Below, piece by piece: positions 48,827 to 58,011 of a DNA stretch of 64,000 nucleotides (position 1 is the first letter of the stretch; each line of letters starts with the position of its first letter). The notes beneath the pieces were generated by a model. That model was not told where the DNA came from. It saw nothing but the letters and a program-made list of their open reading frames with translations, and made no database searches. The stretch is from Streptomyces sp. H27-H5 (GTDB taxonomy: Bacteria; Actinomycetota; Actinomycetes; Streptomycetales; Streptomycetaceae): NCBI RefSeq assembly GCF_026627505.1, contig NZ_JAPNLK010000037.1, positions 1 through 64,000 of the forward strand, written 5' to 3'. The translations under genes were made by a program, and so were the position numbers.

Positions 48827-51163
48827 TCACTCCGTGCGCAGGCCGTCCGGGCGCATCATCCGCAGCAGCGGCGGCAGGCTGAGCAGGGTCACCACCGCGA
48901 CCACGCCCGCCCCCACGCCCGCCATCCCGAGCACCGGACCCCAGTCGATCCCGACGGGCCGGCCGGCCATCCGGATCAGTACCGAGCCCAGCCCGATGCC
49001 CACCGCGATCGCCAGCGCCATGCCCACCCCGACGGGCAGGGCCGTCTGCCAGAGCACCGACAGGCTCAGCGTGGAGCGCTTGGTGCCGAAGGCCACGAGC
49101 GAGGACAGCAGCTTCCTCCGTTCGCGCAGCTGCTCCAGTTGGGAGACGAGCATGCTCGCCCCGATCAGGATCAGGACGCCGGTCGCGCCGAAGAAGAGCC
49201 CGGTGCGGATCGAGGAGTAACCGGCGGCGGTGGAGGTCGACTTCAAGGTCATGGCCGTGGCGAACGGGTCGGCCTTGAAGGCGGCCGTGCGGGCCCGCTC
49301 CAACCCGTCCGGCACCGATTCGTCCAGTTGGAGGAAGATCTGCGCGGACTGGTCGAAGCCCAGGTCCTCGGGCGCCGCCGACGGGGTCGCCAGCAGGCCG
49401 GTGCGCCGGGTCCCGTTGGGGTCCTCACGGGAGAGGACGGTGCGCGCGTCGGCCGGGAAGGCCCACTCGACGGCCTTCTTGTGGTCGAACGGGCCGCCGG
49501 TGAACCCGTTGACGTTGCCGGCGAAGAGCCGGTCACCCGCCTTGGCGGCCCCCTCGGCGACGGGGCCGTCGAGCACGAAGGTGTCGCCGTCCTTGCACGC
49601 GCCGAGTTCCGCCACCTCCCTGAGCGCCTCGCAGGTGCCGACGGTCACCGCGATGGTGTCGTCCGCCGGGACCCGGTGCGCGGCGGTGAACGAGGCCAGC
49701 GGCACGGTGCGGGCGATGCCTTCGGTACCGGCGACCTCGGCGGCGAGGGCGTCCAGCCGGTGCTCGCCGCCGCTGGGCAGCAGGATGGACACGGCGGCCC
49801 GGGTCGGGTCCTGGCCGGTCTCGTTGCGGTACTCGCCCTCGACGCCGGAGAAGAGCATCTGCAGGGCGATGGCCCCGGCGACCGCCACGGCGATGCCGTT
49901 GACGAGGCGGGCGGCCGTACCGCTGCCGATCTGGAGCCGGCGCACGGCGAGTTGCCAGGAGACCGGGCCGCCGGGCGTTCCGCCGACGACGCGTTCCAGT
50001 ACCCAGGGCAGGAGCGCGGTGATCCCGACGAGCAGCAGCACCACACCGCCGCTGACCTGCCACTGGTTGAACTGCCCGTGCTCGGAGCCGCGTCCCGTCA
50101 GCGAGGTGAGCAGGCCGAGTCCGCCGAGCGGCAGCAGCAGCCGCCACCAGACGTGCCGTTTGGTCGGCTTGGCCGTACGGACGACGCCGAGCGGTTCGAT
50201 CACCACACCGCGCAGGGCGAACAGGGTCACGGCGACGGCCGCCGCCGGCACCGCGACGGCGACGAGGGTGGCCAACCACGGTGTCGGGTCGAGGTCGGCG
50301 GGGAAGACGCTGCGCTGCTGGAGGGTCAGGTTGCCGACCAGGCGCCGGCCGATCAGGAAGAAGCCGACACCGAAGCCCAGCCCGAGCACGGATCCGGCGA
50401 GCGCCTCGCCGGCGGCGATCCGCCGCACCGCGCGGCTGTCGGCGCCGACCAGGCGGAGCGCGGCGAGCCGGCGGTCGCGTCGCTCGCCGCCGAAGCGGAC
50501 GGCGGCGGCGATGAGGACGGCGACCGGCGTCAGCAGGGCGACGAAGGTGAGCACGACCATCAGCATCAGCACGGGGTCGAGCTCGCGCGCGTCCGCGTCG
50601 TTCGCGAAGCCGGTGACGCGCTCGACGCGGTAGGCGTGTTCGCCGTCGGTCCGGAGCTGGTCGCTGCCCAGGTAGAAGAGGAGTTCGCCGGGCCCGGTCA
50701 GGCCCGCGTCGCCGACGATCTGGCCGATCCGGCCGTCCAGGCGTTCCTTGAGGAGGGCGCCGTCGGCGGACTTCATCAGCTTGTCCAGCGCGGGGGAGAC
50801 GGCCAGTTCGCCCGGGGCGGGGATCTTCTCCAGGCCCGGCGGGACGGGCGCGTCCGGGCCCTCGGCCCGGAGCAGGCTGCCTTCGATGTCCTGCCCGTGG
50901 TAGGTCTGTCGGGCGGCCGCGGTGAGGAGGGTGTCGCGGCCGGGAGCGGCGGCCGTCGGCGCGGTCGTCGTGGACCGGGCGTCGGCCCGCTCGTTGCGGG
51001 CGGTGAGCGCGCCGGGGACGGCGGTGCTGATCAGCAGCAGCGCGACGCCCAGGCCCACGCCCACGCCGGTGAGCAGGGTCCGGGTCCAGCCCTCGCGGCC
51101 GCCGCCGAGGGCGAACCGCACGCCCATGGCCAGGTCGCGGTACCAGGTGCGGAGCGTGTTCAT
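48827..51163 (-). CDS. ABC transporter permease, FtsX/MacB type
   Basis: A 778-residue permease with ten or so membrane helices in the 2x(FtsX) arrangement: TM1 near 25-50 with a long extracellular domain (about 55-180), three helices to 320, four more around 345-470, a second extracellular domain (about 480-660) and the last three helices (LFFGATGVLILIGASMLVSQLEQLRERRKLLSSLVAFGTKRSTL). This is typical of lipoprotein/antibiotic-resistance type FtsX permeases. It overlaps the ATPase gene (ATGA) and is the last gene of a PadR-ATPase-permease operon. Confidence 0.9.
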   Translation of the reverse strand: MNTLRTWYRDLAMGVRFALGGGREGWTRTLLTGVGVGLGVALLLISTAVPGALTARNERADARSTTTAPTAAAPGRDTLLTAAARQTYHGQDIEGSLLRAEGPDAPVPPGLEKIPAPGELAVSPALDKLMKSADGALLKERLDGRIGQIVGDAGLTGPGELLFYLGSDQLRTDGEHAYRVERVTGFANDADARELDPVLMLMVVLTFVALLTPVAVLIAAAVRFGGERRDRRLAALRLVGADSRAVRRIAAGEALAGSVLGLGFGVGFFLIGRRLVGNLTLQQRSVFPADLDPTPWLATLVAVAVPAAAVAVTLFALRGVVIEPLGVVRTAKPTKRHVWWRLLLPLGGLGLLTSLTGRGSEHGQFNQWQVSGGVVLLLVGITALLPWVLERVVGGTPGGPVSWQLAVRRLQIGSGTAARLVNGIAVAVAGAIALQMLFSGVEGEYRNETGQDPTRAAVSILLPSGGEHRLDALAAEVAGTEGIARTVPLASFTAAHRVPADDTIAVTVGTCEALREVAELGACKDGDTFVLDGPVAEGAAKAGDRLFAGNVNGFTGGPFDHKKAVEWAFPADARTVLSREDPNGTRRTGLLATPSAAPEDLGFDQSAQIFLQLDESVPDGLERARTAAFKADPFATAMTLKSTSTAAGYSSIRTGLFFGATGVLILIGASMLVSQLEQLRERRKLLSSLVAFGTKRSTLSLSVLWQTALPVGVGMALAIAVGIGLGSVLIRMAGRPVGIDWGPVLGMAGVGAGVVAVVTLLSLPPLLRMMRPDGLRTE

Positions 51164-51846
51164 ACGATGCGCTCCATGTCGCGGGACCTGCCGTCGCGGA
51201 CGACGATCTCCCGGTCGGAGTAGGCGGCCACCCGGGTCTCGTGCGTGACGAGGACGACGGCCGCGTTGGCGGAGCGGGCGGCCTCGGTGAGCAGCTGCAT
51301 GACCAGTTCGCCGTTGAGGGAGTCCAGGGCGCCGGTCGGCTCGTCCGCGAAGATGACGCGGGGCCGGGTGACCAGGGCGCGGGCCACGGCCACGCGCTGG
51401 CCCTGGCCGCCGGAGATCTCGCCGGGACGCTTGGCGCCCAGGTCGTCGACCTGGAGCCGCTCCATCCAGCCGAGGGCGGTCCGTTCGGCCTCCTTGCGCT
51501 TCACACCGGCCAGCCGCAGCGGCAGGGCGACGTTCTCCACGCAGGTGAGCTCCGGTACGAGCTGTCCGAACTGGAAGACGAAGCCGAACTCGCCCCGGCG
51601 CAGGGCGCTGCGCTCGGAGTCGTTCATCGCGGACAGCTCGCGGCCGGCGTAGGTGACGGTGCCGGAGTCGGGCGCCACGATGCCCGCGAGGCAGTGCAGC
51701 AACGTCGACTTGCCGGAGCCGGAGGGCCCCATGACGGCGACGACCTCGCCGGGGTGGATCGAGAACTCCGCGCCGTCGAGGGCCTTGGCGGACCCGTAGG
51801 TCTTGCGCAGGTCCGTGGCGCACAGCAGGGTGCCGGCCGGGGTCAT
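51160..51846 (-). CDS. ABC transporter ATP-binding protein (LolD/MacB type)
   Basis: A 228-residue ATPase. Walker A GPSGSGKS at about 41-48, Q-loop FQFGQLVPELT, ABC signature ISGGQGQRVAVARAL, Walker B VIFADEPTGALDS, H-loop VLVTHETRV. The short form without membrane part matches FtsX-type permeases, encoded next. Overlaps the PadR gene upstream and the permease downstream by 4 bases each; AGGAG precedes the ATG. Confidence 0.94.
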   Translation of the reverse strand: MTPAGTLLCATDLRKTYGSAKALDGAEFSIHPGEVVAVMGPSGSGKSTLLHCLAGIVAPDSGTVTYAGRELSAMNDSERSALRRGEFGFVFQFGQLVPELTCVENVALPLRLAGVKRKEAERTALGWMERLQVDDLGAKRPGEISGGQGQRVAVARALVTRPRVIFADEPTGALDSLNGELVMQLLTEAARSANAAVVLVTHETRVAAYSDREIVVRDGRSRDMERIV

Positions 51847-52367
51847 CGGCGTATCTCCTGACCGAGCTGGTCGAGCCGGGCGGCGGTGAGTTCGAGCCAC
51901 CGCAGGTCCGCTTCGAGGTGGAAGAGGGCGTGGTCGCAGACGAGTTGGTCGGCGAGGTCGCCCTTGCGCTTGCGGGTGGTCAGCAGGCGCATGAGCCGCA
52001 GGTGCTCGGAGCGCTGGGCGTCCAGCAGGTCCTGCGCGCCGCGGCCCGTGAGCAGGGCCAGTACGACCTTGGTGTACAGGGTGGACTGGAGGTACGGCTC
52101 GGGCTTCTCGGGCTGGGCGAGCCAGGTCTCGACGTCGGTGATCCCGGCGTCGGTGATGGCGTACCGCTTGCGGTCGGGACCGCCGCCGCTCTCTATCCCG
52201 TCGACCTCGACGAGGCCGTTCTTCAGGAGCCGGGACATGGTCGAGTAGACCTGCCCGTAGGCGAGGGGGCGGTCGTGGCCGAACTTCTCGTCGAAGGCGC
52301 GTTTGAGGTCGTAGCCGTGCCGGGGGCCGGCTTCCAGTAGACCCAGAAGGGTGTGACCGATGGACAT
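51843..52367 (-). CDS. PadR-family transcriptional regulator
   Basis: A 174-residue repressor: winged helix about 1-85 (IGHTLLGLLEAGPRHGYDLKRAFDEKFG..PLAYGQVYSTMSRLLKNGLVE) and a C-terminal coiled-coil dimerisation part. The ATG at 52365-52367 has no Shine-Dalgarno but is preceded by TATAGT at 7 bases, fitting a leaderless message. Multiple GTGTATA half-sites overlap this promoter, so autorepression is likely; antibiotic-like ligands that release PadR proteins would switch on the ABC exporter. Confidence 0.92.
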   Translation of the reverse strand: MSIGHTLLGLLEAGPRHGYDLKRAFDEKFGHDRPLAYGQVYSTMSRLLKNGLVEVDGIESGGGPDRKRYAITDAGITDVETWLAQPEKPEPYLQSTLYTKVVLALLTGRGAQDLLDAQRSEHLRLMRLLTTRKRKGDLADQLVCDHALFHLEADLRWLELTAARLDQLGQEIRR

Positions 52368-52374
52368 GACGGCG

Positions 52375-52408
52375 ACTATACACGGGAGGTATACACGCGG
52401 TGTATACC
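52375..52408. promoter_or_regulatory. PadR operator and leaderless promoter
   Basis: GTATACACGCGGTGTATAC (52389-52407) is a perfect 8-3-8 palindrome, 9-3-9 when extended; a third TATACAC half-site lies at 52377-52383. On the minus strand the -10-like TATAGT (52375-52380) ends 7 bases before the PadR start codon. Half-sites cover both -35 and -10 positions. Confidence 0.8.
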
Positions 52409-52483
52409 CCCGGTGCATAGCTCGCCGGACGGGTGTTTTGCCTGGTCAGGTTGTGTTTCGGTGCGGAGAGGTCCCGTCCGGTG

Positions 52484-52915
52484 TCAGGAGTCGGAGGAGG
52501 TGCGGGGGCGGCCGCGCTGCGGGATCGGCGCCGCGCCGCCCGGCAGCCGGCCGGAGTCGGCCAGGGCCCGTCGCAGGAGGAACTCGATCTGCGCGTTGGC
52601 GCTGCGCAGCTCCTCGCCGGCCCAGCGCGCGAGCGCGTCGTACACCTGCGGGTCCAGCCGCAGCAGGACCTGCTTGCGGGCCTGGCGCGCGGCCCGCGCC
52701 GTGCGCTCGGGACCCCGCGTCGACGGGGCGTCGGGCGCCCCGTCGGACCCGCCGGCGGAGCCCCCGGCCGCCGCCCCGCCGGACGGCGGGACGGGCTGCG
52801 GGGCGGCGCCGGACGGGGTGCCGGGCTGTGCGCCGGACCGGGTGCCGGGTCGGCGGCCGGGCTCCCCGCCGGGCCCGGTGCCGGGGTCGGGGTGCGTGCC
52901 GCGGACGGGGCTCAC
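52484..52915 (-). CDS. Ribbon-helix-helix protein coupled to the SPFH gene
   Basis: A 143-residue protein: a Gly/Pro/Ala-rich disordered N terminus (1-80) and a C-terminal ribbon-helix-helix-like domain, KQVLLRLDPQVYDALARWAGEELRSANAQIEFLLRRAL (about 86-125), as in Arc/CopG small DNA-binding folds. The GTG start overlaps the SPFH stop (GTGA), so the two proteins are produced together. It might be a DNA-binding regulator, or the fold may serve protein interaction; no target site known. Ends next to the PadR promoter. Confidence 0.8.
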   Translation of the reverse strand: MSPVRGTHPDPGTGPGGEPGRRPGTRSGAQPGTPSGAAPQPVPPSGGAAAGGSAGGSDGAPDAPSTRGPERTARAARQARKQVLLRLDPQVYDALARWAGEELRSANAQIEFLLRRALADSGRLPGGAAPIPQRGRPRTSSDS

Positions 52916-53868
52916 TGATAGAGGGTGCCCGTGTTGATGACGGGCTGCGCCGCGCGATCGCCGCACAGGACGACCATCAGGTTGGAGACCATGGAGGCCT
53001 TGCGTTCCGGGTCCAGGTCCACGATGTCCTCCTCGGCCAGGCGGGTCAGGGCGAGTTCCACCATGCCCACCGCGCCCTCGACGATCTGCTTGCGGGCCGC
53101 CACGACGGCGCCCGCCTGCTGGCGCTGGAGCATCGCGGAGGCGATCTCCGGAGCGTACGCGAGATGCGTGAACCGGGACTCGATGATGTGCACGCCCGCC
53201 GCCTCGACCCGGGTCGCCAGCTCCACCGCGAGTTCCTCGGTGATCTCCTCGGCGTTGCCGCGCAGCGACAGCCCGCCCTCGTCGTGCGAGTCGTAGGGGT
53301 ACTCGATCGCGATGTGCCGGACCGCGGCCTCGGTCTGCGTCTCCACGAACTCCGTGAAGTCCTCGACCTCGAAGACCGCGCGCGCGGTGTCCTCCACCCG
53401 CCACACCACGACCGCCGCCAGCTCGATCGGGTTGCCGTACGCGTCGTTGACCTTCAGGACGGCCGTCTCGTGGTTGCGGACCCGGGTGGAGATCTTCCTG
53501 CGGGAGGTCAGCGGGTTGACCCAGCGCAGCCCGTCGGTCCGGAGGGTCCCCCGGTAGCGGCCGAAGAGCTGGACCACCCGGGCCTCGCCCGGGGCCACCG
53601 TGTTCAGCCCGCACATGGCGAAGATCGAGGCGGGGATCAGCAGCACGCCGAGCGTGATCAGGACGGCCTTGGCCGCCGTCGCGGTGACGATCGCGCCGCC
53701 CACGATGAGGCCTGCCCCGACGAGCAACCCGGCCAGTCCGAGCAGCAGGGCCGCTCCGCCGCCGACGCTGCGCGCCGCGAACTCCCTTGCGGGGCCTGCG
53801 GATGCGGTCGTCGAACGGGTGGTGTCGGTGGTGTTCCCGGTGTCGGGAGACGCCGCAGTGCTGCTCAT
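52912..53868 (-). CDS. SPFH/band 7 domain membrane protein
   Basis: A 318-residue protein with two N-terminal helices (about 35-88) and an SPFH domain (about 95-280: GLNTVAPGEARVVQLFGRYRGTLRTDGLRWVNPLTSRRKISTRVRNHETAVLKVND). Band 7 proteins scaffold membrane microdomains and control proteases. Start at MSSTAASPD with GGGGG 6 bases upstream; an earlier in-frame extension is unlikely. A palindrome 56 bases upstream indicates regulation. Translationally coupled to a ribbon-helix-helix protein. Confidence 0.9.
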   Translation of the reverse strand: MSSTAASPDTGNTTDTTRSTTASAGPAREFAARSVGGGAALLLGLAGLLVGAGLIVGGAIVTATAAKAVLITLGVLLIPASIFAMCGLNTVAPGEARVVQLFGRYRGTLRTDGLRWVNPLTSRRKISTRVRNHETAVLKVNDAYGNPIELAAVVVWRVEDTARAVFEVEDFTEFVETQTEAAVRHIAIEYPYDSHDEGGLSLRGNAEEITEELAVELATRVEAAGVHIIESRFTHLAYAPEIASAMLQRQQAGAVVAARKQIVEGAVGMVELALTRLAEEDIVDLDPERKASMVSNLMVVLCGDRAAQPVINTGTLYQ

Positions 53869-53923
53869 GTAATGCCCCCGTTTGCCATGCCGTGTCCGGA
53901 CCTGTTCGACCGGAACGCCTAGC

Positions 53924-53939
53924 AAAGTGATAACACTTT
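53924..53939. promoter_or_regulatory. Palindrome upstream of the SPFH gene
   Basis: AAAGTGATAACACTTT is a perfect 6-4-6 inverted repeat in an AT-rich stretch 56 bases upstream of the SPFH start; the reverse strand reads as a possible -10 region. GntR- or LacI-like operators have this kind of size; the regulator is unknown. Confidence 0.55.
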
Positions 53940-54111
53940 TTGCGTACACCACAACCCTTGCGGTCTTATGTGCGTCGGTTCCATTGGCGTGGGTGCTGAT
54001 TGTCACGTCCGAATTGACCGGTATTGATCAGGGTTAGTCGACCTTTGTCACAGCCTGCGGTGTTAGTTTTCTGAGCTGACGTCGGGGGGGTAATCGAGCG
54101 GAGCGGGAGCG

Positions 54112-56409
54112 ATGGGCCGAGCAGAAGCGCGACGGGCGCAGCAGCAGCGCGGAGCGCGGAAAGCACCGAGCGGGCGCTCCAACGGGCGCGCGGGCAAGTC
54201 GGGCGGTAAGCCGGCGGGCAAGCCCTCCGGCATACGGCGCTTCTTCACCTGGAAGAAGATCCTCGGGTTCTTCTTCGGGCTGATCCTGCTCATGATGGGC
54301 GGCCTGGTCGTCCTCTACTTCATGGTGGAACCGCCGGACAAGGCCAACGAGCAGGCCGAACTCCAGAGCAACACCTACGAGTACTCCGACGGCTCGATCA
54401 TGACCCGCACGGGCAAGACGAACCGCGAGATCGTCGGGATCGACAAGATCCCGGAGCAGGTGCGCACCGCCTTCATCGCCATCGAGAACAAGTCCTTCTA
54501 CGAGGACCAGGGCGTCGACGTGATGGGTGTCGCCCGAGGCCTGTTCAACACGGTCACCGGCAAGGGCAAGGCCGGCGGTTCGACGATCACCCAGCAGTAC
54601 GTCAAGAACTACTACCTCACCCAGGACCAGTCGGCGACGCGCAAGGCCCGAGAGCTGATCATCGCTCTGAAGGTCGACCAGCGCATGAAGAAGGACGAGA
54701 TCCTCGCCGGCTACCTGAACACCAACTTCTACGGCCGCAACGCCTACGGCATCCAGGCCGCGGCACAGGCCTACTACGGCGTCGACACCGAGAAGCTGAC
54801 GCTGGAGCAGGGCGCCTACCTCGCCGCCGTCATCCAGGCCCCCAGCCAGTACGACTGGGCGACCGCCGGACCCAACGGCAAGCGGCTGGTCATGATCCGC
54901 TTCAACGCCGTCCTCGACAACATGGTCGAGATGGGCAAGCTGGACGCGGCCAAGCGCAAGACCATGAAGTTCCAGGAGCCCATCAAGCCCAAGCCCGCCC
55001 CGGGCATGGACGGCCAGAAGGGCTACTTCGTCGAGGCGGCCAAGAAGGAACTCGACCGCCAGGGCATCGACGAGGGGGCCATCGCGGCGGGCGGCTGGAC
55101 GATCCGGCTGAACATCGACAAGAAGAAGCAGGCCGCGATGGAGAAGGCGGTCGCCGACGAGCTGGAGTCCAAGCTCGACCGCAAGGACACCAAGGGCCGC
55201 CCCCAGGACCAGAGCGTCCAGGCCGGCGCCACCTCGGTGGACGCCAAGACCGGCGCGATCGTGGCGATGTACGGCGGCACGGGCCTGTCCGAGAAGTACG
55301 AGAGCAACGCCCTGCGCACCGACTTCCAGCCCGGCTCCACCTTCAAGCCGATCGTGCTCGCGACGGCCCTGGAGACCGGCGCGCGGACGCAGGAGGGCAA
55401 GGAGATCACTCCGAACGCCCTCTACGACGGAACCAGCAAGCGCCCCGTCGTCGGCAGCGACATCCCGTTCGCCCCGCAGAACCAGGACGATCGCAACTAC
55501 GGCGACCCGCTGCTCACGGTCCAGAAGGCCACCAACGCCTCCGTCAACTCCGTCTACGCCCAGATGATCGTGGACACCAAGCCGGAGAAGGTGAAGAAGC
55601 AGGCGCTGGCCCTCGGCATGGTCGACCGCGACGGCTGGCCCGCCGACAAGCCCGCCATGTCGCTCGGCACCATGAGCGCCAACACCGTCGAGATGGCCGG
55701 CGTCTACGCCACCCTCGGCAACCACGGCAAGAAGATCACCCCGACCATCGTGAAGTCGGCCGAGCACAAGGACTCCGACTTCAAGCCGGCCGGCGCGGTC
55801 GGCAGCCAGGTCCTCACCCGCAAGACCGCCGACACCGTCACCAAGGTGCTCACCGGCGTGGTCAACGACGGCTCCGGCGAAGTGGTCAAGAGCTCCGCCT
55901 ACGAGGCCGCAGGCAAGACCGGCACCACCGAGTCCAACGTCGCCGCCTGGTTCACCGGGTACACCCCGGAGCTGGTCACGGTCGTCGCGATGTTCGGCGA
56001 GGAGCCCGGCAGCCACAAGCAGGTCACCCTGACCGGCACCGCCGGCAAGGGCCGCGCGGGCGGCTCCAGCTTCCCGGCCGAGATCTGGCGCGCCTACACG
56101 CTGGCCGCGCTCAAGGGGCAGAGCACCGAGGAGTTCAGCCTGCCGGACGCCGAGATGGGCACGGTGGAAGCACCGCCGCGCCCCAGCTCCCCGCCCATCA
56201 CGCCGAGCCAGTCGTCCAGCTCCCCGAGCTCCACCCCCAGCAAGAGCTCCACACCGCCGAAGCCGTCGACGAGCTCGCACAAGCCGGATCCGACCAAGAG
56301 CACCACGAAGCCGTCGAACACTCCCGATCCGACGAAGTCGAACCCGACCAAGACCCCGGACCCGACCAGGACCCCGCTCTTCCCCCCGGCTCCCGACCCG
56401 CAGGAGTAG
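54112..56409 (+). CDS. Class A penicillin-binding protein (bifunctional transglycosylase/transpeptidase)
   Basis: A 765-residue cell-wall synthase. A basic N-terminal tail (1-43), membrane anchor (44-71), GT51 transglycosylase (about 90-270) with catalytic Glu131 in FYEDQGVDVMGVARG and GGSTITQQYVKN, and the transpeptidase (about 370-660): GSTFKP with Ser409 and Lys412, SVNS, and AAGKTGTTES. A Ser/Thr/Pro-rich repetitive tail of about 90 residues ends the protein. Convergent with the catalase gene over a long terminator. Confidence 0.96.
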   Translation: MGRAEARRAQQQRGARKAPSGRSNGRAGKSGGKPAGKPSGIRRFFTWKKILGFFFGLILLMMGGLVVLYFMVEPPDKANEQAELQSNTYEYSDGSIMTRTGKTNREIVGIDKIPEQVRTAFIAIENKSFYEDQGVDVMGVARGLFNTVTGKGKAGGSTITQQYVKNYYLTQDQSATRKARELIIALKVDQRMKKDEILAGYLNTNFYGRNAYGIQAAAQAYYGVDTEKLTLEQGAYLAAVIQAPSQYDWATAGPNGKRLVMIRFNAVLDNMVEMGKLDAAKRKTMKFQEPIKPKPAPGMDGQKGYFVEAAKKELDRQGIDEGAIAAGGWTIRLNIDKKKQAAMEKAVADELESKLDRKDTKGRPQDQSVQAGATSVDAKTGAIVAMYGGTGLSEKYESNALRTDFQPGSTFKPIVLATALETGARTQEGKEITPNALYDGTSKRPVVGSDIPFAPQNQDDRNYGDPLLTVQKATNASVNSVYAQMIVDTKPEKVKKQALALGMVDRDGWPADKPAMSLGTMSANTVEMAGVYATLGNHGKKITPTIVKSAEHKDSDFKPAGAVGSQVLTRKTADTVTKVLTGVVNDGSGEVVKSSAYEAAGKTGTTESNVAAWFTGYTPELVTVVAMFGEEPGSHKQVTLTGTAGKGRAGGSSFPAEIWRAYTLAALKGQSTEEFSLPDAEMGTVEAPPRPSSPPITPSQSSSSPSSTPSKSSTPPKPSTSSHKPDPTKSTTKPSNTPDPTKSNPTKTPDPTRTPLFPPAPDPQE

Positions 56410-56424
56410 GGACCGGCAGCGCCC

Positions 56425-56476
56425 ACGACACAGGACCGCCCCGCGGCGAGCACGCCGCGGGGCGGTCCTGTGTCGT
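56425..56476. terminator. 24-bp perfect bidirectional terminator
   Basis: Arms 56425-56448 and 56453-56476 pair perfectly over 24 bases around AGCA, between the converging PBP and catalase genes. The longest exact hairpin seen in the window. Confidence 0.9.
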
Positions 56477-56494
56477 ACGGGTCGGGTGAGGGCC

Positions 56495-57961
56495 TCAGCC
56501 GCCCGCCTGGACCTTCGCCGCGATCCGGTCGCCCGTCGCCTTGTCGATGGTGCGCCAGTACTGCAGGGCGCGCTCCAGCACCGGCGGACTCACCCCATCC
56601 AGCAGGTGCCCGGCGACGTTGGAGACGAGGCGCTCGCGCGCCGCGTCGTCGAAGACCTCCCGGACCATCGTGCCCGGCTGGCCCCAGTCGTCGTCCTCGG
56701 AGCGCAGCGTGTACGCCTCGCGGACCATCTCGCCGGAGGTCGCCCAGCCCGCCGGCTCGCCGAAGCGGGCCGTGTCCGCGGCCGGGCCGCCGTAGGAGTT
56801 CGGGGCGTACGGGCGCGCCGCCGCCGACGCCTCGAAGCGCATCGCGCCGTCCTTGGCGTACGAGGAGACCAGCGACCGGGCCCGGTTCGGCGGGAGCTGC
56901 GTGTAGTTCGCCCCGATCCGGTAGCGGTGCGTGTCCGGGTACGAGAACAGCCGGCCGAGCAGCATCTTGTCGGGCGACGGGCCGATGCCCGGGACCAGGT
57001 TCGACGGCTCGAAGGCGGCCTGCTCGATGTGGATGAAGTAGTCGTCCGGGTTCTTGTCCAGCCTCATCCGGCCGACCTCGATCAGCGGGTAGTCGCCGTG
57101 CGGCCACACCTTGGTCAGGTCGAACGGGTTGAACCGGTAGCCCGGGGCGTCCTCGAAGGGCATGACCTGCACGTGCATCGTCCACGTCGGCGCGTTGCCG
57201 CCCGCGATCGCGTCGAAGAGGTCGCGTCGGTGGTAGTCGGAGTCCTCGCCCGCCAGCCGGTCCGCCTCCTCCTGCGTCAGGAACTCGTTGCCCTGGTCCG
57301 TCTTGAAGTGGTACTTCACCCAGAACTTCTCGCCGCCGGCGTTCACCCACAGGTAGGTGTGCGAGCTGAAGCCGTCCATCGTGCGGTAGTTCCTCGGAAT
57401 GCCCCGGTCGCCCATCAGGATGGCCACCTGGTGCGCGGACTCCGGGGACAGGGTCCAGAAGTCCCACTGCATGTCGTGGTCGCGCAGCCCGTTGTCCGGG
57501 CGGCGCTTCTGCGAGCGGATGAAGTCCTGGAACTTGCTCGGGTCACGGACGAAGAACACCGGGGTGTTGTTGCCGACCATGTCGTAGTTGCCGTGCTCGG
57601 TGTAGAACTTCAGGGCGAAACCGCGCGGGTCCCGCCACGTGTCGGGGGAGCCCTGCTCACCCGCGACGGTCGAGAAGCGGGCCAGCATCTCGGTCCTGCG
57701 GCCCGGTTGGAAGACGTCGGCCTTGGTGAACTGGCTGACGTCGTTGGTCACCTGGAAGACGCCGTACGCGCCCGCGCCCTTGGCGTGCACCACCCGTTCG
57801 GGGACCCGTTCCCGATTGAACTGGGCCATCTTCTCGATCAGGTAGTGGTCCTGGAGCAGGATCGGGCCGTCCGGACTCACGGTGAGCGAGTGCTCGTCGC
57901 TCTCCACCGGAATCCCGACGTTGTTCGTCGTGTACGGAATCTTCTGCGCGTCCTGGGTCAC
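56495..57961 (-). CDS. Monofunctional heme catalase
   Basis: A 488-residue small-subunit catalase (hydrogen peroxide to water and oxygen). Distal His59 in RVVHAKGAGAYG, Asn132 in GNYDMVGNNTPVFF, and proximal heme Tyr in RLFSYPDTHRYRIGANY near residue 340 are all present; DGFSSHTYLWVNAGGEKFWVKYHF is the core motif. GTG start with GGGAGGA, trimming a longer reading. No Fur/CatR gene adjacent, unlike many Streptomyces catalases; AhpCD/OxyR lie 10 kb away. 50 bases downstream of the SpoIIE gene on the same strand. Confidence 0.96.
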   Translation of the reverse strand: MTQDAQKIPYTTNNVGIPVESDEHSLTVSPDGPILLQDHYLIEKMAQFNRERVPERVVHAKGAGAYGVFQVTNDVSQFTKADVFQPGRRTEMLARFSTVAGEQGSPDTWRDPRGFALKFYTEHGNYDMVGNNTPVFFVRDPSKFQDFIRSQKRRPDNGLRDHDMQWDFWTLSPESAHQVAILMGDRGIPRNYRTMDGFSSHTYLWVNAGGEKFWVKYHFKTDQGNEFLTQEEADRLAGEDSDYHRRDLFDAIAGGNAPTWTMHVQVMPFEDAPGYRFNPFDLTKVWPHGDYPLIEVGRMRLDKNPDDYFIHIEQAAFEPSNLVPGIGPSPDKMLLGRLFSYPDTHRYRIGANYTQLPPNRARSLVSSYAKDGAMRFEASAAARPYAPNSYGGPAADTARFGEPAGWATSGEMVREAYTLRSEDDDWGQPGTMVREVFDDAARERLVSNVAGHLLDGVSPPVLERALQYWRTIDKATGDRIAAKVQAGG

Positions 57962-58011
57962 GAGCGTCCTCCCGTAGGGGTCGGTTGGGTCGCACGCATT
58001 CGCCTGCCCAG

